Part shown: piece by piece, positions 26,040-32,428 of the stretch
How positions within the stretch are numbered: position 1 is the stretch's first letter
How the letters are laid out: each line of letters opens with the position of its first letter
Assembly (NCBI GenBank): GCA_026225415.1
Contig: JAMFSS010000006.1
Span: forward strand, 225,046 to 264,638
Direction of reading: 5' to 3'
Origin: Alphaproteobacteria bacterium
GTDB lineage: Bacteria > Pseudomonadota > Alphaproteobacteria > UBA9219
Length of the DNA stretch: 39,593 bases
Made by a program: the position numbers and the translations under genes
Notes under the pieces: model-generated
The model's database searches: none
Told to the model about the DNA's origin: nothing
Seen by the model: the letters and a program-made list of their open reading frames with translations, nothing else

Positions 26040-26515
26040 TGGTTCTAACCGCACAAGCCTTGGCTGCTTGCGTGCTTATGGCCGCCAACACCTATCATGT
26101 GCCGGCCGCCGTGATGATCGGCATTATGCATGTCGAAGGCGGCCATGTCGGACAGGAAGCCGGCCCCAATATCAACGGCACTTACGATCTCGGCCCGATG
26201 CAGGTCAACACGCGCTGGCTGCCGATGCTGGAACAAACATGGCATGTCAACAGCCCAACGGCGCGCACATGGGTGCGCGATAATGGCTGCGTCAATGTTC
26301 ATGTCGCGGCGTGGATTCTGAAACAAAAAATCGACGATAGCGGAAGCCTGTGGGGCGGCATAGCGGCCTACCACTCGGCCACACCCGCCATCGGCGGCCC
26401 ATACGCCACGCGCGTAATCGCGGTAATGGATCGCAAAGGTCTGGTCAGGCATGATGTGCCGCTCTATCCTTCAAGCGCAACGCGCACCCCTTCCGCCCAG
26501 CTCGCCCAGAAATAG
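26033..26515 (+). CDS. Stand-alone lytic transglycosylase domain, signal-less paralogue of 15637
   Basis: 160 residues. It aligns by eye with the transglycosylase at 15637-16371 through the whole catalytic domain: YHVPAAVMIGIMHVEGG with the catalytic Glu, GPNINGTYDLGPMQVN (identical in 15 of 16 positions), VAAWILKQKI and IAAYHSA. It starts directly at the domain, with no convincing signal peptide. That is odd for an enzyme that must reach peptidoglycan. ATG 26033 or 26039 can start it; the latter overlaps the previous stop as TAATG. In IncI plasmids and Dot/Icm loci such enzymes help the machine through the wall. Confidence 0.82.
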   Translation: MVMVLTAQALAACVLMAANTYHVPAAVMIGIMHVEGGHVGQEAGPNINGTYDLGPMQVNTRWLPMLEQTWHVNSPTARTWVRDNGCVNVHVAAWILKQKIDDSGSLWGGIAAYHSATPAIGGPYATRVIAVMDRKGLVRHDVPLYPSSATRTPSAQLAQK

Positions 26516-26524
26516 GATCGAATA

Positions 26525-27412
26525 ATGAAAAAATATCTGCTCCTCTTTTCTCTCCTCGCTCTGCTTCCTCTCCCTGCTTTCGCTGCCACCACACCTTCGC
26601 CCGACGCCAATCCGGTGCTGGGCGCCATCCAAAAACAGGGCGCCAAACTTTTTTATCTCGGCACGCGTTTCGGTATGGATGGCTGGTTCATCGTCAAAGA
26701 CGGTCAGGTGCAAATCGCCTATTCGACGCCCGATAACAAAGGCACGATCATCGGCGCGATGTTCGGCGACAATGGCGATAATGTCACCGCCACGCAAATG
26801 ACCGCGCTCATTCAAAATAACAAAGAAGTCGCGGCGTTGATTGCCAGCGCACAAAAAGAACAAGCCGCCATTAGCCAGGTCGGAAGCCCGTCACCCGCAA
26901 GCGTCTCAACGCCTGTCGCCTCTTCCAACGGCCTACCTTCCGTAACATTATCGCCGGGCGAAAAACTCATTCACGATCTGTCGACATCGGCAACGGTGGT
27001 GATGGGCAATCCGGCCACGCCGGAAATTCTGATGATCATGGACCCCCATTGCCCGCATTGTCAGGCAACATGGAAAATGCTGAAAGACAGCATCGCCAAG
27101 GGCGCGCTGCATCTGCGCTTTGTCCCGATCGGCAATCAGGATACGGATAATGAACGCGCCGCAGCCATCTTGCTCAGCGCGCCCGATGCGATGACGGCAT
27201 GGGATAAATATGTGGCAGGCGACACCACACAATTGGCGGGCACGCCTACGGCAAATGCTTTGGCAGCGGTACGCGCTAATCATACGGTGATCGATGATTG
27301 GAAAATCGATAAAACGCCCTATCTGGTTTATCGCGGCAAAGACGGCAAAGTGAAAATCATTCAAGGCGAACCGGACAAAGCCTCCATCCTTCTTTCCGAT
27401 CTGGGGGGCTAA
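26525..27412 (+). CDS. DsbC/DsbG-like periplasmic thiol-disulfide protein
   Basis: 295 residues. The signal peptide is MKKYLLLFSLLALLPLPAFA. The N-terminal part (about 30-110) resembles the DsbC dimerisation region. The thioredoxin fold follows, with the active site C176-P-H-C179 in MDPHCPHCQATWKML and the cis-Pro loop KTPYLVYRGKDGK near the end. DsbC-type proteins isomerise wrong disulfides in the periplasm. The IncI transfer region carries a comparable protein (TrbB), which supports a role in folding secretion-system parts. A good AGGA site lies 8 bases before the ATG. It is coupled to the next gene by a TAATG overlap. Confidence 0.87.
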   Translation: MKKYLLLFSLLALLPLPAFAATTPSPDANPVLGAIQKQGAKLFYLGTRFGMDGWFIVKDGQVQIAYSTPDNKGTIIGAMFGDNGDNVTATQMTALIQNNKEVAALIASAQKEQAAISQVGSPSPASVSTPVASSNGLPSVTLSPGEKLIHDLSTSATVVMGNPATPEILMIMDPHCPHCQATWKMLKDSIAKGALHLRFVPIGNQDTDNERAAAILLSAPDAMTAWDKYVAGDTTQLAGTPTANALAAVRANHTVIDDWKIDKTPYLVYRGKDGKVKIIQGEPDKASILLSDLGG

Positions 27413-27699
27413 TGCCACAAGTCCCACAAGGGCAACAAAAAGGCTGGTTGCAGAAAATCGCCCAACTGCCCGCGCTGGGGGGCAAAACAAACCTGCCCGC
27501 CCAAACAACCGGCCCTAAACCTTTGCCGCCGCAATCCCTGCCCAACGCCACGGTTATCTATGGCATCGGCGCGGCTTTGCTGTTTGTGGCGTCTTTTTCT
27601 TTGCTCCTCCATAAACACTGGTTTCCGGCGCTGGCGGTTTTCGCCCTCGGTGCCTGTCTGACGGGCTTTGCCCTGCATCTTCTTAAACATCAGGATTGA
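27412..27699 (+). CDS. Small membrane protein, unknown
   Basis: 95 residues. A Pro/Gln-rich cytoplasmic-like N-terminus (1-45) is followed by two hydrophobic helices (about 48-66, VIYGIGAALLFVASFSLLL, and 70-90, FPALAVFALGACLTGFALHL) with a short hinge. No family is recognised. It begins on the last base of the DsbC-like stop codon, so translation is coupled. The position just before dotD suggests a small inner-membrane accessory of the secretion system, or a partner that recycles the DsbC-like protein; both are inferences. Confidence 0.65.
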   Translation: MPQVPQGQQKGWLQKIAQLPALGGKTNLPAQTTGPKPLPPQSLPNATVIYGIGAALLFVASFSLLLHKHWFPALAVFALGACLTGFALHLLKHQD

Positions 27700-27758
27700 A
27701 AGGTGGGCGCGTGTCGAGTATCACTTTAAAGAAACGAATCGAGCGGAAGCGAACCAAA

Positions 27759-28295
27759 ATGACCCAACGCAACATGACCCTACGTACCGGCTTTATGGCG
27801 CTTTCCTGTGCCGCGCTTCTTCTGACCGGCTGCGCCGACTGGAACCGCATGACAGGCAACGACCAACCTGCGGTCCGCCCGGTCGCGACCGAACCCGATA
27901 TCGTTTCCGTCAAGCTGGCGCAGGCGGCGGACAAAGCCTCCAAATCGCTGGACAGCATCGCGAATATCGAACAACAAAAAAATCCCGCTGTGCCCCCCGT
28001 AACGGATGATTACGCCAACGCGTCGCCCAGCATGATGCAGCCGGTTTCGCTGCGCTGGTCGGGGCCGATCGAACAAGTTTCGCGCACGCTAGCCGAACGC
28101 GCCGGCATGCGTTTCCGCGTCAAGGGCCGCCAACCGGCGGTGCCGCTGGTCGTCAATATCGACGCGTACCAACAACCCATCATGCATGTGTTGCGTGATA
28201 TCGGCCTGCAAGCCGGCACGCGCGCCGATCTGGCGATAGACACCAACGAAGGCGTGGTCGAGGTGCGCTATGCCGCTAATGACCAATCACGCTGA
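27759..28295 (+). CDS. dotD: Type IVB secretion outer-membrane lipoprotein DotD (TraH-like)
   Basis: 178 residues from ATG 27759. The lipoprotein signal has a lipobox LLLTGC, so it is lipidated at that Cys and sent to the outer membrane. The mature part has a linker and a C-terminal domain like the N0 domain of secretins (VSLRWSGPIEQVSRTLAERA, then AIDTNEGVVEVRY), the known fold of DotD. With DotC it carries DotH to the outer membrane. In-frame TTG at 27696 is rejected as start because it lengthens the n-region of the signal by 21 residues. dotC starts 4 bases after its stop codon. Confidence 0.88.
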   Translation: MTQRNMTLRTGFMALSCAALLLTGCADWNRMTGNDQPAVRPVATEPDIVSVKLAQAADKASKSLDSIANIEQQKNPAVPPVTDDYANASPSMMQPVSLRWSGPIEQVSRTLAERAGMRFRVKGRQPAVPLVVNIDAYQQPIMHVLRDIGLQAGTRADLAIDTNEGVVEVRYAANDQSR

Positions 28296-28299
28296 ACGC

Positions 28300-29238
28300 A
28301 TGAAAAAAACCGCCCTTCTTTCCTGCGCTGCCTTTTTGCTGCTGGCCACTTCGCCCGCGCACGCGCTCGACAGTAACACAGGAACGCCCGCCAATAATTT
28401 CGCGTTGGCGGCGGATCAGGATAAACCCACGGATGTTTTCCATATCAAAATCATCCCGCCCGCCGACGCCGATAACGGCGTTTCGCCCCCACCACCCGCG
28501 CTCGCCGATCTTCAAAACCAATCGGCACCTGTGGAAGACGATGACAACAAAGACAAAACCAATACCGTCGGCCTGCAAATCCGCGCCGATGCGCAACGTG
28601 AATCGGCGCTGTCCTATGGCGCGCGCGGCGGCCTTGCGTCACGCACTTTTGAAATCCAACGGCGTCTGGCGGAATATGACACCAGCCTGTCGAAAACTTT
28701 CAACTTCTCGCGCCTTCTGGTCGCGGCGCCTTCGGGTTTGCTGATCGAACCGCCGGTCGTTTCCGAAGCGCAACGCGCCGTGTTGGTGAACAGCGCGGGG
28801 CAGGCGGCTGCCGTCGCCGACCGCATTTACCGTATCAATAAAATCGCGCGTATCGTAACCGCCGCGCGCAACTGGCATTTGTATCTGGAACGCGATTGGG
28901 GTCGAGTCGACCCGCCACCCGCGATTTTGTTGCCCAAAACGCCGGAAGAACAGGAAGCATGGGCGGCCTATGTCAAACAAGGCTGGGACGCAGGCGTAAA
29001 ACAGGCCGAAGAAACATTTGAATCCGACACCGACCGCCTGACCAACGACTTCACCGGCATGGTGCGGTACCGCGAACTTCTGGCGCAAGGCATGATCTCG
29101 CCACCTTACGCGTTGGCGGATGACCGCGGCGTGACGGGCGGCGGCGATGAAATGCGCGTCGGCGATCGCGGCGTAACCATCACCGGCCAATCGTCACTGA
29201 TCCCCAAATCCAACAGCTGGACTCCGGCCAGCCGTTAA
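28300..29238 (+). CDS. dotC: Type IVB secretion protein DotC (TraI-like)
   Basis: 312 residues from ATG 28300, chosen because MKKTALLSCAAFLLLATSPAHA is then a tidy signal peptide; ATGs at 28270 and 28279 are in frame. The core is highly characteristic of DotC: YGARGGLASRTFEIQRRL, FNFSRLLVAAPSGLLIEPPV, then ARNWHLYLERDWGRVDPPP and NDFTGMVRYRELLAQGMI. DotC belongs to the outer-membrane core. Unlike the Legionella protein it shows no good lipobox: the only Cys in the signal (LLSC) comes before most of the hydrophobic stretch, and a peptidase I site (AHA) follows. Copy 3 of the hairpin repeat lies behind it. Confidence 0.92.
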   Translation: MKKTALLSCAAFLLLATSPAHALDSNTGTPANNFALAADQDKPTDVFHIKIIPPADADNGVSPPPPALADLQNQSAPVEDDDNKDKTNTVGLQIRADAQRESALSYGARGGLASRTFEIQRRLAEYDTSLSKTFNFSRLLVAAPSGLLIEPPVVSEAQRAVLVNSAGQAAAVADRIYRINKIARIVTAARNWHLYLERDWGRVDPPPAILLPKTPEEQEAWAAYVKQGWDAGVKQAEETFESDTDRLTNDFTGMVRYRELLAQGMISPPYALADDRGVTGGGDEMRVGDRGVTITGQSSLIPKSNSWTPASR

Positions 29239-29249
29239 GCTTCTTTCTT

Positions 29250-29333
29250 CCCTCCCCCTTTATGGGGGAGGAAGCAAAAACTTGGGTTTGCGCTCTTGGG
29301 GCGCAAGCCCTTAGTTTTTGCAGGTGAGGGTGT
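29250..29333 (+). repeat. Composite hairpin repeat, copy 3
   Basis: Third copy, inside the dotC-dotB gap. The GC hairpin is CCTCCCCC / GGGGGAGG. The central hairpin carries GGTTTGCGC / GCGCAAGCC where copies 2 and 4 have GGCTTACGC / GCGTAAGTC, a compensatory change. The tail is GGTGAGGG. It may act as a partial terminator or stability element between dotC and dotB. Confidence 0.85.
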
Positions 29334-29433
29334 CCCTTGGTTTCACGCAGCGAATAATAACTTAACCCCTCATTAACAAAACAAACCCCCGCATAGTTAT
29401 CAAAATTTAACCTTCCCGCGCCATGATAGCCGG

Positions 29434-30663
29434 ATGACAGAAGAAGCCCAAACCACAGACCAATCTCTGGCGCAAAAGATTCAGGAACTTACGGTCAAAA
29501 TCGGCACCTGGCCGAACGAACCGATGCGTATTGGCGAAGAACATCTGGACGACCTTATGCTGTGGTGCTCGCAACAAAAAGCCAGCGACACCACCTTGCA
29601 AACCGACCGCCCTGTTTATATCGAAGTCGACGGCATCCTGTTCCCCGTCACGCGCCGTTCGCTCGACAGCGCCGATATGGCCAATATCCTGTCCAAAATT
29701 TATGGTGCCGATGCGCTGGCCAAACTGGCCTCGGGGCGCGATCTCGATCTGTCCTTCGAAGTCAAACCCGACCGCAACACGCGGGTGCGTTTCCGTACCA
29801 ATATCACGGCCATCCTCAGCCGCGGGCGCGACTCGGTGCAAATAACACTGCGTACCTTGCCCAATTTGCCGCCGACGCTCAAAGATCTGGGCATCGAAGA
29901 TAAAATTGTCGAAAACTGGTCGCCGCGCCAGGGCCTCATTCTCGTCACCGGCCCTACGGGCAGCGGTAAATCAACCTTGCTCGCCGCCGGATGCCGCATG
30001 CTGATCGAACGCGAACAGGGCTGCGGCAAAATGCTGGCCTACGAAGCGCCGATTGAATATGTCTATGATGCCATCACGGGGCCACGCTCCTTGGTCGCGC
30101 AATCGGAAATCCCGCGCCATCTGCCCAATTTCGCCGCCGGTATCCGCAACGCGCTCCGCCGCAAACCCAACATCATTCTGGTCGGCGAAGCCCGCGACCG
30201 CGAAACGGTGGCAGCCGCAATCGAAGCCGGGCAAACAGGCCATCTGGTTTTCTCGACCGTCCACACCATCGGCGTTGCCGCCACCGTCCGCCGTATGATC
30301 TCGGTGTTCGAACCGGCGGAACGAACCGAACGCGCCTTTGCCATGATGGAAACGCTGCGCATGGTCGTGACCCAGGCGCTGGTGCCGCGTGTCGGCGGCG
30401 GTCGCGTGGGTTTACGCGAATTTCTGGTGTTCGATGAAAATGTCCGCGAAACGCTGCTTGATCTGCCAATCGAAAAATGGACATCGGAAACGCAACGTCT
30501 TCTGGTACGCTATGGCCAGACAATGGAACAGACGGCGACCAAGGCCTTCAAAGAAGGCATCATTGACCGCCGCTCCTATCTCCTGCTAACCAAGGGTTTC
30601 AGCGGCGATGACAGTGAACATGATTTTGTCGATGAGGAGGCGCTGACAATCGATGATTTTTAA
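29434..30663 (+). CDS. dotB: Type IVB secretion ATPase DotB (TraJ-like)
   Basis: 409 residues, a PilT/VirB11-like hexameric ATPase. The N-terminal domain (about 20-140) is followed by Walker A GPTGSGKS (173-180), the Asp box (YEAPIEYVYD), Walker B with VGEARDRETV, and the His box region TGHLVFSTVHT. It powers substrate transfer with DotL and DotO on the cytoplasmic face. It is slightly longer than Legionella DotB as I recall, with a short acidic C-terminus (DDSEHDFVDEEALTIDDF). The last codons use GAG-GAG in place of the GAA that dominates the gene, which creates an AGGAGG site for a following ORF. Confidence 0.95.
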   Translation: MTEEAQTTDQSLAQKIQELTVKIGTWPNEPMRIGEEHLDDLMLWCSQQKASDTTLQTDRPVYIEVDGILFPVTRRSLDSADMANILSKIYGADALAKLASGRDLDLSFEVKPDRNTRVRFRTNITAILSRGRDSVQITLRTLPNLPPTLKDLGIEDKIVENWSPRQGLILVTGPTGSGKSTLLAAGCRMLIEREQGCGKMLAYEAPIEYVYDAITGPRSLVAQSEIPRHLPNFAAGIRNALRRKPNIILVGEARDRETVAAAIEAGQTGHLVFSTVHTIGVAATVRRMISVFEPAERTERAFAMMETLRMVVTQALVPRVGGGRVGLREFLVFDENVRETLLDLPIEKWTSETQRLLVRYGQTMEQTATKAFKEGIIDRRSYLLLTKGFSGDDSEHDFVDEEALTIDDF

Positions 30664-30799
30664 AGACCTAATCTACAGCTACTGCATGCTGGGCTATAAA
30701 TCGGCCTATTTCAAACTTCGCGATGCGGGTCTTTTGAATAAGCTTGTCTTGCCAAAAGTGAGAATCCCGGTTTTTCGCCTCAGCGTGAAAGAATTCTAA
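30653..30799 (+). CDS. Possible 48-residue protein between dotB and icmT
   Basis: An ATG inside the end of dotB opens a frame of 48 codons and overlaps dotB by 11 bases, the same overlap size as dotH/dotG. AGGAGG stands 12 bases upstream, a little far but strong, and arises from rare GAG codons in dotB. The product starts MIFKDLIYSYCMLGYKSAYF and continues basic and hydrophobic to RVFRL-like residues (PVFRLSVKEF), with a possible amphipathic helix. The family is unknown. It ends 33 bases before icmT, which has no good ribosome site of its own, so this frame could couple icmT translation to dotB. It may also be a chance frame. Confidence 0.45.
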   Translation: MIFKDLIYSYCMLGYKSAYFKLRDAGLLNKLVLPKVRIPVFRLSVKEF

Positions 30800-30832
30800 A
30801 CAAAACGGGCCACTCCAAACCCCCTGGTTTTT

Positions 30833-31099
30833 ATGGATCTCCATTGGCGCAATTCCCAGAAAACCCCACGCTTCTTCGCGTTTGACGCGCGCGCCTTCGC
30901 GGCCGTTTTCTTTTTTATGCTCCATGCGCGCCTCTGGACATTCGCGCTCGTCGTCCTGACCATTCTGGTTTTCTGGGTTCTCGAAAGACGCGGCCTGACC
31001 TTCGAAGCCTCGCTGCGCGCCCTGCGGGTCTGGATCCTTGGCCGCCGCCGTCCGGCACTCCTCAACCAGAAAAAGCGCCTATGGGTCGATTTCGGCTAA
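30833..31099 (+). CDS. icmT: Type IVB secretion protein IcmT (TraK-like)
   Basis: 88 residues, close to the normal IcmT size. The family pattern is clear: HWRNSQKTPRFFAFDARAF at the start, a membrane region (about 20-50, FFFMLHARLWTFALVVLTIL), then FWVLERRGLTFEASLRALR and a basic C-terminal RRRPAL. IcmT is a small inner-membrane protein needed for effector export and, in Legionella, for exit from host cells. The order dotD-dotC-dotB-icmT equals traH-traI-traJ-traK of IncI plasmids. There is no clear ribosome site before the ATG. It is the last gene of block 3. Confidence 0.93.
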   Translation: MDLHWRNSQKTPRFFAFDARAFAAVFFFMLHARLWTFALVVLTILVFWVLERRGLTFEASLRALRVWILGRRRPALLNQKKRLWVDFG

Positions 31100-31134
31100 A
31101 ACCCCAATTTAAAGCAAAAAACTCAACTCTCAAA

Positions 31135-31247
31135 GTCATTCCGGCCTCCGAGCCGCGTGGAATGGCATCTGTGTGAGCAGGATAGTTCTAACTCCACGCT
31201 ATTGCCGCGCAGACGCGCGGCGATAGATTGCGGATCAAGTCCGCAAT
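31135..31247. repeat. REP-like tandem hairpin cluster after icmT
   Basis: Three inverted repeats follow one another. The first is GTCATTCC / GGAATGGC (one G-T pair, 31135-31142 / 31159-31166). The second is GCCGCGC / GCGCGGC (31204-31210 / 31215-31221). The third is ATTGCGGA / TCCGCAAT with a TCAAG loop (31227-31234 / 31240-31247). The TGCGGATCAAGTCCGCAATG unit resembles short interspersed repeats that I recall from other alphaproteobacteria. It differs from the four-copy element. Apart from this cluster and a promoter, the gap 31100-31444 contains nothing that I can support. Confidence 0.6.
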
Positions 31248-31371
31248 GATGCGCCGAGTGCGGTTCTTAAATGGATCTTCTGGTTTTTTATAACGCACAC
31301 GAACCATTTTCTGCGCCCGTGGCTTCGGCGCATCTCTTTTGTGCAAAGCGATAAAAACAGCCAATCGCCTG

Positions 31372-31400
31372 TTGCCCCCGCTTCTAAGCCTATATACAAT
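31372..31400 (+). promoter_or_regulatory. Promoter candidate of the pil operon
   Basis: TTGCCC (31372-31377) and TACAAT (31395-31400) stand 17 bases apart, the ideal spacing, with the first pil start codon 44 bases downstream. It lies after the REP-like hairpins, which suits an independent pil transcript. Confidence 0.5.
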
Positions 31401-31444
31401 CTGGCGAATCACTTTGTACCTTTCCCCGATGAAGGGCAGCCTTT

Positions 31445-32428
31445 ATGCCAAATAAAAAATCCGCAAAAATTTCCTCCCTGACGCTGGCGCTCGGCCTTCT
31501 GTCTTTTTCCGTTCCGGCGCATGCCGGGTTTGAATGGGTCGCACCCAACACTAATGACAACGGCGCCTATCAGGCGCCGGTTGTCATCTCCCCGCCCATG
31601 GGAAATTACCTGCCAGCACCTGCGCCCGTCGCAACGGCGGCACCCGAAATCATCTCGCCCGTCATCATCACCGGCGGCAACGCGCCTGCGCCTTCCGCTC
31701 CGGCGGCAACGGTTCCTGTGCATATATTGCCAACACCTCCAACGTCTTCGCCTTCAACGCCTTCGCTCTCCACCGCAACCATCAGCGTGTCAAACAACGC
31801 CCCCGCGGATAAAGTCAGCGGTTTCGGCTCGTCCATTCCGCTCGCGCTGGCATTGCACCAAATTCTGCCCACCGACTATGGCTCGTCGATCGAACCGGAT
31901 GTCGATATGAACACGCTTGTCTCCTACAAAGGCGGCAAACCTTGGCGCGACACGCTGCGCGATGCTTTAGCGCCTGCGGGGCTTTCGGCGCATGAAGAAG
32001 GCACCATTGTGGTCGTAAGCCACGGCGCATCGGCCACAACCACGGCTGAAAAAGCCGCGCCTGTCTTATTGCCAATCGAATCCACGCAAACCATCTCGCG
32101 CGCCCCCGTCATTATGACGACCGGCGGTGATGCCAGTTTTGCGGCGCCGGTTGCCGACAATTGGTCGGCGCAACGCGGCGATACTTTGCACAAGGTTCTG
32201 ACCGAATGGTGCCGCCGCGCGGGTGTCGAACTGCAATGGCAGGCCGAATATGATTATCCGGTCGAAGCATCGGCGCATTTCACCAATGGCTTTGAAGATT
32301 CAGTGCGTAATTTGCTGGCCGGCTTTGATGCGGCGCGTCCGCAACCGATCGGCGAGCTTCATACCAATTCCAATGCAGGGCAAATGGTTTTGGTTGTGCA
32401 GGCGCGCGGCAATAATTACTCGAACTAA
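31445..32428 (+). CDS. pilL: PilL-like / TcpQ-domain periplasmic protein
   Basis: 327 residues with a signal peptide (LTLALGLLSFSVPAHA). A Pro/Ala/Ser-rich linker (about 40-120) is followed by a first N0/STN-like unit (about 125-200, LALHQILPTDYGSSIEPDVD) and a C-terminal TcpQ/PilL-type domain (about 235-327, RGDTLHKVLTEWCRRAGVEL). In R64 and Vibrio TCP systems PilL/TcpQ is needed to place or stabilise the secretin in the outer membrane. It lies directly before pilN and is coupled to it by a TAATG overlap. The gene name follows the R64 order L-N-O-P-Q-R; only the C-terminal part resembles the family clearly. Confidence 0.75.
   Translation: MPNKKSAKISSLTLALGLLSFSVPAHAGFEWVAPNTNDNGAYQAPVVISPPMGNYLPAPAPVATAAPEIISPVIITGGNAPAPSAPAATVPVHILPTPPTSSPSTPSLSTATISVSNNAPADKVSGFGSSIPLALALHQILPTDYGSSIEPDVDMNTLVSYKGGKPWRDTLRDALAPAGLSAHEEGTIVVVSHGASATTTAEKAAPVLLPIESTQTISRAPVIMTTGGDASFAAPVADNWSAQRGDTLHKVLTEWCRRAGVELQWQAEYDYPVEASAHFTNGFEDSVRNLLAGFDAARPQPIGELHTNSNAGQMVLVVQARGNNYSN

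Noticed and set aside
27696-27758. TTG start giving DotD a longer N-terminus
   Set aside because: It would put 21 basic residues before a normal lipoprotein signal; ATG 27759 gives a canonical one.
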